From Psychroflexus sp. MES1-P1E (GTDB taxonomy: Bacteria; Bacteroidota; Bacteroidia; Flavobacteriales; Flavobacteriaceae), in the NCBI RefSeq assembly GCF_002836055.1, contig NZ_PJBS01000159.1:1-64000 (forward strand): DNA of 64,000 nucleotides, read 5' to 3'. Shown in pieces: positions 17,713 to 25,890 of the stretch. How positions within the stretch are numbered: the first letter of the stretch is position 1; each line of letters begins with the position of its first letter. Below the pieces are notes generated by a model. That model did no database searches. It saw only the letters and a program-made list of their open reading frames with translations, and was not told where the DNA came from. Position numbers and translations under genes: made by a program.

Positions 17713-19080
17713 TTATACATCCAGCCCAAGGCTTTTTATTTTATTATAAAGTGTAGTTCTGTCTATATTTAATTCCTTAGCAGTTTTGCTTTTATTGTAT
17801 TTATTTTTCTTCAAACACTTAAGAATCATTTCCCTTTCATGATGTTCCTTAACTTCTTTTAAATCATTAGAGAGAAGTGTCATGTCGACAGATGCTTCTT
17901 TTTTTTCAAAAATAGATTGTGGTAAATGCTTGTGTAAAATTGTGCCTTCTTGGCAAAGTAAAGCCGCCCGTTTCAGCAAATTCCTCATCTCTCTTAAATT
18001 TCCAGGCCAATCGTATGTTTTTAAATCCTCTAGAAGTTGAAGGTCTATATCTACAGTATCCTTTTCAAGTTCGTCACAAGCTTCAGCAATAAAAAAGTGA
18101 ATAAATTCTTCAAAATCTTCTAGTCGCTCCTTAAGGGAAGGAATATTTAGAGAGAATTCATTTAACCTATGAAATAAATCATTTCTAAATTTATTTTCAG
18201 AAATTGCAGTAGTTAAATTTTCATTGGTTGCTGCGATAATTCTGACATCAATTTCAATCTCTTTGTTTCCTCCAACAGGTCTTATTTTTCGTTCTTGTAA
18301 GACTCGTAGTAGCTTTACTTGAGATTCGTAAGATAAATTTGCAATTTCGTCGAGGAATAAAGTACCGCCATTGGCAAATTCAAATTGCCCTTTTTTATCG
18401 CGATCTGCTCCGGTAAAAGCACCTTTTACGTGGCCGAAAAGTTCACTAGAGGCAATACTCTCTGGCAAAGCACCACAGTCTATAGCCACAAAAACTTGGT
18501 CTTTTCTTTTACTGTGGTTATGTATGAATTTGGCGACGTATTCTTTGCCAGTACCACTTTCTCCGGTTATCATTACCGACATTTGAGTAGGTGCCACCTG
18601 TTTTGCATAAGACCATAGTTCTTGGGCTTGTTCGCTACTTCCTTTAACTACAGAAGTCGAACTAGCTCCTTTAGATAGGCTCTTTTTTACAGATGAACTT
18701 CGATCTTTAGTTGAATAAATCAAAGGAGAATTCAGTGCATTTTCAATGACTAATTTAAACTCTTCGGGGATAACGGGTTTGGAAACAAATTCGAAAGCCC
18801 CTAGTTTAATAGACTTCACAGCAGTTCTAATATCAGAATAATTAGTGATTAAAATGACACGGGTGTTCCAATGTGTTTTAATCTTTTCTATTAATTCTAA
18901 GCCATTCATTTTTGGTAATCTGTAATCTGTGATGACTAAGTCGAAAGTTTCTGTTTTTAAAAGTTCTAAAGCTTCTTCAGAAGAGCTAGAGGTTTCTATG
19001 CTATAATCGAATCTCCTTAAATAATTGGAAAGCGTTTTATTGAAAAATGGATCGTCGTCGACTATTAAGATTTTGCTCAC
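17713..19080 (-). CDS. Sigma-54-dependent response regulator (NtrC family)
   Basis: 455 residues in three parts. The receiver (1-115) has the acidic pocket DDD at 8-10, phosphoacceptor Asp52 in VITDYRLPKMNG and Lys in VSKPV. The AAA+ domain (about 145-385) has Walker A GESGTGKEYVAK, the sigma-54 contact loop GAFTGA, Walker B GGTLFLDEI and the arginine-finger region. The Fis-type helix-turn-helix at the C-terminus reads NKSKTAKELNIDRTTLYNKI. It activates sigma-54 promoters when phosphorylated. The divergent hybrid kinase across the 577-base gap is a candidate partner, but this is inference. Confidence 0.94.
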   Translation of the reverse strand: MSKILIVDDDPFFNKTLSNYLRRFDYSIETSSSSEEALELLKTETFDLVITDYRLPKMNGLELIEKIKTHWNTRVILITNYSDIRTAVKSIKLGAFEFVSKPVIPEEFKLVIENALNSPLIYSTKDRSSSVKKSLSKGASSTSVVKGSSEQAQELWSYAKQVAPTQMSVMITGESGTGKEYVAKFIHNHSKRKDQVFVAIDCGALPESIASSELFGHVKGAFTGADRDKKGQFEFANGGTLFLDEIANLSYESQVKLLRVLQERKIRPVGGNKEIEIDVRIIAATNENLTTAISENKFRNDLFHRLNEFSLNIPSLKERLEDFEEFIHFFIAEACDELEKDTVDIDLQLLEDLKTYDWPGNLREMRNLLKRAALLCQEGTILHKHLPQSIFEKKEASVDMTLLSNDLKEVKEHHEREMILKCLKKNKYNKSKTAKELNIDRTTLYNKIKSLGLDV

Positions 19081-19175
19081 AGTATTTTCTTGCTAAAATA
19101 TTAAATCAAAGTCTATCGAATTGCTTAAATTAAAATAATAACTTTTGATTTTATTTTTCTTTTACTCAAAAGTAT

Positions 19176-19331
19176 TCATTTTGTTGAACTCTTCAACAGT
19201 ATGTCGATTTTGTTTGCAATTTCCTTCAAATCATCAGATTCCTGAAAAGTAAAACTTGCCATGAAAGAAAGCGGGTAGATCACATCGCTATTAAAAATTG
19301 AGACTTTGCACAATTTTTGTAAATTATTTAT
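19176..19331 (-). pseudogene. Possible C-terminal gene fragment, family unknown
   Basis: About 51 open codons ending in TGA. The stretch reads ..CKVSIFNSDVIYPLSFMASF.. and ends ..LKEIANKIDILLKSSTK, which has the amphipathic periodicity of a real protein terminus. An internal ATG at 19262 would give only 28 residues. No upstream coding sequence continues it, so if real it is a remnant. Confidence 0.25.
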
Positions 19332-19359
19332 TTAGTTGATCTATTTTGTTTTCAATTAG

Positions 19360-19530
19360 CCCTGCCAGACAAAGATATATGAATGCTTTGCTGAAAGACA
19401 TAAAACGCCAAGCACTATGTTTGCAAAAGATTTGATAGATAAGTATACCTTTGATTTTATAGATTTAGATTATAGATTACCTAATGTAAAAAGGCTTAAG
19501 GTGAGTAGAGTGCTGAATGAAAAAGAATAA
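19360..19530 (+). pseudogene. Possible C-terminal gene fragment, family unknown
   Basis: 56 open codons between TAG and TAA. The section from the ATG at 19417 (37 residues) reads MFAKDLIDKYTFDFIDLDYR and continues LPNVKRLKVSRVLNEKE, with coding-like composition. It may be a tiny gene or the tail of a lost one. No family recognised. Confidence 0.25.
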
Positions 19531-19656
19531 AAATTCTAAAGGTCTTTTAGTTAAGGTTTTGGTAGGAAAACCCATAAATATATAGTTTAGAACTTTATTA
19601 AAAGGCTATTGATTCCTAAAAAGATTTTAAATTTATAAATCAATACGTGTAACAGT

Positions 19657-22155
19657 ATGTTTAAGCTAAAAGGAAAAATGTTATGGCTGTTTGCCCTATT
19701 TGCTAGTGGACTCTTGGCGATAGGTTTTTATTTTTATGATAGTCTCAATGCCTTGGGAGATAAGGTAGAAAATACTCTTTCACCCAATAAAAGATCTGAT
19801 AACCTGAAGAAAATCATGGTAGATCTGAACAAGTTGAATAACTTGTATCTGGTAGATTCAGATCGTTTTAACTCTATTAAATCCGACAGTTTAATAGCAA
19901 ATATTGAAAAGAACGTAGATTCTGTTAAAAATAATATTAACCAAGAGCGTATTCTCAAGGACAGAAATTTGGATACTATTCCAAAACTTTTAAGACAAAT
20001 TCGAGATGATTACTTTGAGCTACAGAATAAAAAAGAACAGACTCAAGAAGTATTTATAAATGAACTCAGAGGTCTTGTTGATAATGAACTTTCTAAAATT
20101 GAAGCAAAACCTTCAGATTCTATTACTATTATAAAACAAATCAACTCTGAAATCTATGAAAAGACAGAGCTTAGTCAGCAAGGAGAAGATGAGCGAGGTT
20201 TTTTTCAACGATTATTTGGTTCTTCAAGACCAGAAAATGATACGACGATATCTAGAACTAGTTCTAGGGATACCTTGGTTAGAGAGTCTATAGATACTGT
20301 CTTTTCAAGAAATAAAGAAGAAAAAGCAACGCTTGATATTCTTCCCGCTATAAAAGAATATCAGCGTCATCGCACCCAACTTTTAAATTCCCTAAAACGT
20401 CAAGAACAGGAGATTTTTAGAAAAAACATTGAAGTCAATAATTATGTTGAAAATACCCTTAACGAAATTTTATTTGAAGAATATGAACATTATCAGAACT
20501 CTATTAAAAATCTGAAAACAGACTCGATGACTTATTTCTTTGAACTAGGAGCCATCATTTTTATTTTGATTTTAATTACCATCATTGCCATTTTCATTAT
20601 CTTTAAAGATATCAACCAAAGTATTTTTTATCAAAATAAACTAAAGGCAGACGAAGAAAAAGCAAAACGAGATGCCATAGAAAAACAAAAGTTTTTATCG
20701 ACTATGAGTCATGAGTTGAGGACTCCCTTAACTTCCATTATAGGGTATTCTGATATGCTAGATGATACGGATGAAAATGTAAAATCGATCAAAGTAGCCT
20801 CCAATTATCTTTACCAAATGACCAATGAGATTTTGGACATGGCTAAGATACAAGCTGGAATTATTGACATAGTAACCACTCCTAGTAATCTTTTTAAAGT
20901 TTTTGATGACATCAAACGCAGCTTTAAAGAGTTAATTAAGAATCAGCAGCTAGATCCTATTTTTAATCTTCCAAAAGAAGATTTATTGGTAAAGGCAGAT
21001 GCACATAGGCTACAGCAAATCCTTTATAATTTAATGCATAATGCTTTGAAATATACAGAGGATGGATTTATAAAGCTTGAGGTGAGATCTGAAGAAAAAA
21101 ATGATAAACTTGCTGTATTCATAGTGATTGAGGACTCTGGTATTGGCATGACGGAACAGGAATTGAAAACTGTTTTTCAAGACTACCAGCAAGCGGGAAC
21201 TCATAAAAACAAAATGAAAGGAACTGGATTGGGGCTGGGCATCGTTCAAAAGCTAGTGAAGCAAATGGGAGGGAAGCTCGATGTGGAAAGCGAACTCGAT
21301 AAGGGAACGAGTTTTAAACTGAATTTTGAATTTGAAAAAGTAGAGGATAGTACCATCGTGAAAAAAAGAAAGGAGTTTAATTTATCTGACAATGCTTTAA
21401 AGGGGAAACGTATTTTTATTCTGGATGACGATAAATTGATCGCTAGACTTTATGAAAAACTATTCCAGCCTTATCATCCCAATTTAATCGTTTTTACTGA
21501 TGCTAAACTCGGTTTTGAACATCTTTTAGACCATCATGATTATGATTTATATTTAATAGATTTCAAAATGCCCTTTATGACAGGCTATGAAGTGCTTGAG
21601 AATCTCAAAAAAGAAAATATTGTTTTGAAGAATACTTTGGTCTCCACTGCTAATGTCATGTTAGATGAGACTGAAAAAGGGATGCTAGATAGTTTTGATG
21701 CTCAGGTTTTTAAACCAGTAAAACGAGAGGTGATCTTGGAAAAGGTTGCAAAACTTCTACATCTTGAAAGTACCGAAGAGTTATACTCTACTAATTTGAA
21801 AAAAAAGGAGGAGGGACAGTCTTTCAATTTTAAAGATCTTATGGTGTATGCTAACGATGATGATGACCTTTTAAAAGACTTGGTGGAGACTTTAGTTGAA
21901 GAAAACGATAAAGAACTTTCCAAATTTAGTTTAGCTTTAAGTGCAAAAGATAATAAGGCTTTAGCTGAAATTATCCATAAGTTGTCTTCTCGCTTTGCTC
22001 AAGTAAATGCTAAATCGGTTCAAAACCTTAAAACACTCGAGCTAAATTTAAGAGAGAATACTGGCAAGGTGGATCAAAAAACCTTGGTTGACCTTTATCA
22101 ATATTGGAAAAACATCAATGAAAGGATGAGAAAATTTATTGACAAAAAAGTTTAA
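19657..22155 (+). CDS. Hybrid sensor histidine kinase with receiver and Hpt domains
   Basis: 832 residues. Two membrane segments (about 8-27 and 290-313) flank a long, charged, coiled-coil-rich extracytoplasmic region with no PAS or HAMP domain I can see. HisKA carries His352 in FLSTMSHELRTPLTSIIGYS. HATPase_c shows MHNALKY (N box), EDSGIGM (G1) and GTGLGLGIV (G2). A receiver follows with Asp635 in LYLIDFKMPFMTGYE and Lys in FKPVKRE. A C-terminal Hpt-like helix bundle has His774 in AEIIHKLSSRF. This is a complete internal phosphorelay. Output is probably a separate regulator, possibly the divergent NtrC-type gene. The ATP-grasp cassette starts 68 bases downstream on the same strand. Confidence 0.92.
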   Translation: MFKLKGKMLWLFALFASGLLAIGFYFYDSLNALGDKVENTLSPNKRSDNLKKIMVDLNKLNNLYLVDSDRFNSIKSDSLIANIEKNVDSVKNNINQERILKDRNLDTIPKLLRQIRDDYFELQNKKEQTQEVFINELRGLVDNELSKIEAKPSDSITIIKQINSEIYEKTELSQQGEDERGFFQRLFGSSRPENDTTISRTSSRDTLVRESIDTVFSRNKEEKATLDILPAIKEYQRHRTQLLNSLKRQEQEIFRKNIEVNNYVENTLNEILFEEYEHYQNSIKNLKTDSMTYFFELGAIIFILILITIIAIFIIFKDINQSIFYQNKLKADEEKAKRDAIEKQKFLSTMSHELRTPLTSIIGYSDMLDDTDENVKSIKVASNYLYQMTNEILDMAKIQAGIIDIVTTPSNLFKVFDDIKRSFKELIKNQQLDPIFNLPKEDLLVKADAHRLQQILYNLMHNALKYTEDGFIKLEVRSEEKNDKLAVFIVIEDSGIGMTEQELKTVFQDYQQAGTHKNKMKGTGLGLGIVQKLVKQMGGKLDVESELDKGTSFKLNFEFEKVEDSTIVKKRKEFNLSDNALKGKRIFILDDDKLIARLYEKLFQPYHPNLIVFTDAKLGFEHLLDHHDYDLYLIDFKMPFMTGYEVLENLKKENIVLKNTLVSTANVMLDETEKGMLDSFDAQVFKPVKREVILEKVAKLLHLESTEELYSTNLKKKEEGQSFNFKDLMVYANDDDDLLKDLVETLVEENDKELSKFSLALSAKDNKALAEIIHKLSSRFAQVNAKSVQNLKTLELNLRENTGKVDQKTLVDLYQYWKNINERMRKFIDKKV

Positions 22156-22223
22156 AACTATTTTTTTGCATCAACTTTTGAATTGATATTTAGGTTACTT
22201 TTAATTTATTTTATATCCCTTAA

Positions 22224-23684
22224 ATGAATAAATTGATAGTGGTAAGCCAACCTGAGAAATGGCCTATTTCAAGCGATCATACGTCCATTATTACTTCTCA
22301 AGATTATTTAACAAAGCCAGAGTACGCAAATTTAAAAAACGCGAGAGTTTTTAATCTTAGTGATCAATATAGCTATCAATCTAAAGGCTATTACGTCTCC
22401 TTACTAGCAGAAGCTCGCGGCCATCTGGCAGTACCTACTATTAATAATCTTGTAGATTTAGGAGAGAGGAAGCTCGTCAAAATTGTTTCAGAAGAATTTG
22501 AAGAAGAGATTCAAAAAAGTCTAAAAAACATCAAGTCACAAGAGTTTACACTCAGTATTTATTTTGGTCAAAATGTAGCTCAAAAGTATAAGGCTTTAAG
22601 TACACTTATTTTTAGGCATTTTCAGATTCCATTTTTAAGGTTAATTTTTAAACATTCAACTAAATGGAACATAAAGTCGATCAAGGCAATTTCAATTTCA
22701 GAAATTCCAAAAGAGCACTTGGAAAGCATGTATTATTTTGCTTCACAGTATTTTTCCAAAAAAAGATATGATACACCAAAGGCCAATAAGGCAGAATATG
22801 ATTTAGCAATTTTGGTCCAGCCCAACGATCCTGCTCCACCAAGTAACCCTAAAGCTCTTAAGAAATTCGTAGACTTGGCAGAAAAAATGAACTTTTACGT
22901 GGAAATCTTAACGCCAAAAGATTTCTACAGACTTTCTTCTTTTGATGCTCTTTTTATCAGACAAAGCACAGAGGTAAATAATGAAGCTTATGCTTTTGCT
23001 AGAAAGGCCTTACAAGATGGTTTAGCTATCATTGATTATCCGGATTCAATTTTAAAGTGCTGCAATAAAGTATTTATGGCGGAAGCGCTTCAAAAAAATG
23101 GAATTCCCACGCCTAAAACCGTTATCGTTCATAAAGAAAATATGCATGAAGTTCTTAAAATAACAGGCTTACCTTGTGTTTTGAAATCACCAGACTCTAC
23201 TTTTTCTTTCGGAGTAAAAAAGGCAAAAAATGAGGAAGAGTTTGAAAGTTTGCTTACAGAGATGCTGAAAACTTCAGACTTGGTTATTGCACAGGAATAT
23301 ACCTTTTCAGAATATGACTGGAGAATTGGTATTTTAGATGATAAGCCTTTTTATGCTTGTCGCTATTTCATGGCGAACGGACACTGGCAAATTTACAATT
23401 GGTCTGCCGATAAAAAGGATGATCAAGATGGAAATGCAGACTGTTTTGCAATTGAAGACGTTCCAGAAAAAGTGATGAAAGCTGCTCTAAAATCAGCTAA
23501 AATAATGGGCAAAGGTCTTTATGGAATTGATATAAAAGAAGTCGAAGGAAAGGCTCTAGTTATAGAAATAAATGACAATCCCAATATAGATTTTGGAGTG
23601 GAAGATGGCCTTTACGGAGATCTTGTTTACAATACAATTCTTACATCTCTAAAAGACCGTCTTAATTCAAAGCAGGAGTTATGA
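22224..23684 (+). CDS. RimK-like ATP-grasp ligase with RLAN-type N-terminal domain
   Basis: 486 residues. The N-terminal about 190 residues match the domain often found before RimK-like ATP-grasp modules (starting NKLIVVSQPEKWPIS, with YYVSLLAEARGHLAVPTI). The ATP-grasp half (about 285-480) shows SILKCCNKVFMAEALQKNGIPTPKT, GLPCVLKSPDSTFSFGVKKA, IAQEYTFSEYDWRIGILD and the metal-binding ALVIEINDNPNIDFGVED. Such enzymes form amide bonds by acyl-phosphate activation, usually adding glutamate or another amino acid. The substrate is unknown. Its stop overlaps the next start by 4 bases (ATGA), and the next two genes are also amide-bond enzymes. Confidence 0.88.
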   Translation: MNKLIVVSQPEKWPISSDHTSIITSQDYLTKPEYANLKNARVFNLSDQYSYQSKGYYVSLLAEARGHLAVPTINNLVDLGERKLVKIVSEEFEEEIQKSLKNIKSQEFTLSIYFGQNVAQKYKALSTLIFRHFQIPFLRLIFKHSTKWNIKSIKAISISEIPKEHLESMYYFASQYFSKKRYDTPKANKAEYDLAILVQPNDPAPPSNPKALKKFVDLAEKMNFYVEILTPKDFYRLSSFDALFIRQSTEVNNEAYAFARKALQDGLAIIDYPDSILKCCNKVFMAEALQKNGIPTPKTVIVHKENMHEVLKITGLPCVLKSPDSTFSFGVKKAKNEEEFESLLTEMLKTSDLVIAQEYTFSEYDWRIGILDDKPFYACRYFMANGHWQIYNWSADKKDDQDGNADCFAIEDVPEKVMKAALKSAKIMGKGLYGIDIKEVEGKALVIEINDNPNIDFGVEDGLYGDLVYNTILTSLKDRLNSKQEL

Positions 23685-24904
23685 AATACCATCTTTTTGA
23701 AGTCTTCGGGATAGAACTAGAATACATGCTTGTAGATAGCTCTACAGGAAGAATTAAACCTGCAGTAGATGAATTGATGAAGCTTAAAACAGGTCAATTG
23801 GTGTCTGATGTGGATAATGGAACTATAGAATGGAGTAATGAATTGGCGGCCCATGTCATTGAACTAAAGACCAATGGACCTACCAAAGATTTGAATCAAC
23901 TAGATCTCGAGTTCCATAAAAACATCCTTGAGATCAATAAGTTATTGAAACTAAAAGAGATGGTACTATGGCCAACGGCTTGTCATCCTTTGATGAATCC
24001 AGATTTGGAAATGAAACTCTGGGAGCATTCATATAGTGACGTATATGCTCTTTATAACAGGATTTTTGACTGTAAAGGTCATGGCTGGTCCAATGTGCAA
24101 AGTATGCACATCAACCTCCCTTTTTATGATGATTTGGAATTCGAAAAACTACATGCAGCAGTAAGACTTATTCTTCCTATTCTTCCAGCTTTAAGCGCAA
24201 GTTCTCCGATTTTAAATGGAAAGAATACTGGGTTTAAAGATGCAAGGATGAAGATGTATCTGACCAATCAACAACAAATCCCTGAAATGACAGGTAAAGT
24301 TATCCCTGAGCAAGTATTTACTCAGCACGACTATCAAATTAAGATTTTCGACCCTATTAATACTGCTATAGCTCCTTACGATAAAGAAAATATCTTGGAG
24401 CATCATTTTTTAAATTCCAGGGGAGCCATTGCCAGATTTGATAGGAATGCCATCGAAATTCGGATTTTAGATTTACAGGAATGTCCGTTGGCAGATATTT
24501 CTATCAGCTCTTTTATTGTAGAGGTCCTAAAAGAGTTAGTCGATCAAGTTTATTCTAATCTTAGTGTCCAAAAGTCGTGGCATGAGAATGATTTGTTTGA
24601 CATTTTGGAAACCACCATATGTCAAGCTGAAGGAGCTACAGTAATTAATGAAAAATACTTAAAGGTACTAGGCATTAATTCGGAGTCTATGCAAGTTAGT
24701 TCTATATGGACTCATTTGTTTGAAAGAGTAAGTCACCGCATGGACAAGCGACACCAAGACGCTATTGGTCTTATTCTTGCAGAAGGGAGTTTGTCAACGA
24801 GAACTTTAAAAGCTATTCAAGATGATTATTCTGAGACCAATATTCTGCGGGTCTATAAACAACTCGAAAACTGTTTATCTACCAATCAACTTTTTCGATC
24901 TTGA
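23681..24904 (+). CDS. Glutamate-cysteine ligase-like carboxylate-amine ligase (GCS2/YbdK family)
   Basis: 407 residues of the GCS2 superfamily, related to plant/proteobacterial-type glutamate-cysteine ligases and YbdK. Seen: FGIELEYMLVDSSTGRIKP (ATP/metal Glu residues), the acidic EWSNELAAHVIELKTNGP, NVQSMHINLPF (family His) and NAIEIRILDLQECP near the C-terminal third. These enzymes join glutamate or a similar acid to an amine using ATP. The true amine partner is unknown. Overlaps both neighbours by 4 bases, so translationally coupled in the middle of a three-gene cassette. Confidence 0.87.
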   Translation: MKYHLFEVFGIELEYMLVDSSTGRIKPAVDELMKLKTGQLVSDVDNGTIEWSNELAAHVIELKTNGPTKDLNQLDLEFHKNILEINKLLKLKEMVLWPTACHPLMNPDLEMKLWEHSYSDVYALYNRIFDCKGHGWSNVQSMHINLPFYDDLEFEKLHAAVRLILPILPALSASSPILNGKNTGFKDARMKMYLTNQQQIPEMTGKVIPEQVFTQHDYQIKIFDPINTAIAPYDKENILEHHFLNSRGAIARFDRNAIEIRILDLQECPLADISISSFIVEVLKELVDQVYSNLSVQKSWHENDLFDILETTICQAEGATVINEKYLKVLGINSESMQVSSIWTHLFERVSHRMDKRHQDAIGLILAEGSLSTRTLKAIQDDYSETNILRVYKQLENCLSTNQLFRS

Positions 24905-25587
24905 AACTGGTCTTGACTTGTGAGCATGCAAATAATGCTTTGCCAAAAAAATATAAATCATATTTTTCCGAATTCAAGCAAAGGTTAGAAACACATCAAG
25001 GATATGATCTTGGAGCGTTCAGGATATTTAAAAACCTCAAACCTCTAGCTACATTTTCATCGTATTATCGCTGGAGTCGGCTTTTGATAGAAGTCAATAG
25101 ATCCCCTCAGCATTCTCAACTTTTTTCTAGTATTTCAAAATCATTTAGTGAAGAAGAAAAGCGAGAACTTATAAAAGATTATTATAAGCCATATCGAGAA
25201 GAGATTCAGAAAAAAATATATACCTATATCAAAGAGGGAGAGTCTGTGTTGCATCTGTCGGTACATAGTTTTACACCAGTCCTGGAGGGGGAGACAAGAA
25301 ATACAGAGGTGGGTTTGCTCTATGATCCCCGAAGATCTGAAGAAAAAAAATGGGCGATGCATTTTAAAAAGGACTTAAATGCCCATTTATCAGATCAACG
25401 AATAAGGATGAACTATCCCTATTTAGGCAAAGCAGATGGCTTTACAACCAGTCTAAGGCAGGAGTTTCAAGAGCGATATATCGGAATAGAATTAGAATTA
25501 AATCAGAAATTATTTGCAAAAATAGGGCATAGTAAGTATTTTGATAGAGCACTTTATAAATCTCTACAGAAGAACTTAGATTGGTAA
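24901..25587 (+). CDS. N-formylglutamate amidohydrolase-like enzyme (FGase family)
   Basis: 228 residues. The FGase fold is recognised from the opening VLTCEHANNALP (metal Glu/His), THQGYDLGAF, LIEVNRSPQH, HLSVHSFTP (second metal His) and late IGIELELNQKL. Classical members release formate from N-formylglutamate in histidine breakdown, but no hut gene is present here. Start is TTG at 24901, overlapping the TGA of the ligase gene. In this context it probably hydrolyses or edits an N-acylated glutamyl product made by the two upstream ligases; that is inference. Confidence 0.85.
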   Translation: MKLVLTCEHANNALPKKYKSYFSEFKQRLETHQGYDLGAFRIFKNLKPLATFSSYYRWSRLLIEVNRSPQHSQLFSSISKSFSEEEKRELIKDYYKPYREEIQKKIYTYIKEGESVLHLSVHSFTPVLEGETRNTEVGLLYDPRRSEEKKWAMHFKKDLNAHLSDQRIRMNYPYLGKADGFTTSLRQEFQERYIGIELELNQKLFAKIGHSKYFDRALYKSLQKNLDW

Positions 25588-25695
25588 AAGGTGAAATTCT
25601 TTGTGTTTATCTTAGAAATTATCAATATAGTTAAGGCTTGTGAAATAAGATTTAAAATCGTTTTTGTAAATTAGCCGATTATAAAAAGATAAGGT

Positions 25696-25872
25696 ATGAA
25701 TAAGAATACTGTTTTAGCCTGGGCTACTTTTATTATGATCATTGTAGGCTTAGGACTAATTGCTTTAGGAGCGTTCAGGTATAATGAAATTGCAGGATGG
25801 GGCTTTGCTTCCGTAGGGATTGGTTTTTTTGCCATAGCTTGGGTGTTTAATGCGCTAAAAGGAAGAGTTTAA
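25696..25872 (+). CDS. Small two-helix membrane protein upstream of ettA
   Basis: 58 residues, two hydrophobic helices: AWATFIMIIVGLGLIALGAF and GWGFASVGIGFFAIAWVF, joined by a short polar turn RYNEIA, ending basic (LKGRV). ATG at 25696, TAA at 25870-25872; the next gene starts 18 bases later. I recall a flavobacterial small membrane protein family (named after Gramella locus CAL67264) of this size next to the same ABC-F gene. Function unknown. Confidence 0.75.
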   Translation: MNKNTVLAWATFIMIIVGLGLIALGAFRYNEIAGWGFASVGIGFFAIAWVFNALKGRV

Positions 25873-25890
25873 TTAAGAAAAAAATAAATA

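Larger units (their letters stand above)
19081..19656. other. Gene-poor region with gene fragments on both strands
   Basis: 576 bases between the divergent response regulator and hybrid kinase genes. It contains two coding-like fragments: a minus-strand frame open from about 19331 to the TGA at 19176-19178, and a plus-strand frame open from 19360 to the TAA at 19528-19530. Neither is complete. The rest is AT-rich and must include both promoters; I found no convincing -33/-7 pair. Confidence 0.45.

Noticed and set aside
22224-25587. Histidine-utilisation (hut) operon
   Set aside because: Only an FGase-like gene is present; no histidase, urocanase or imidazolonepropionase is nearby, so classical histidine breakdown is unsupported.
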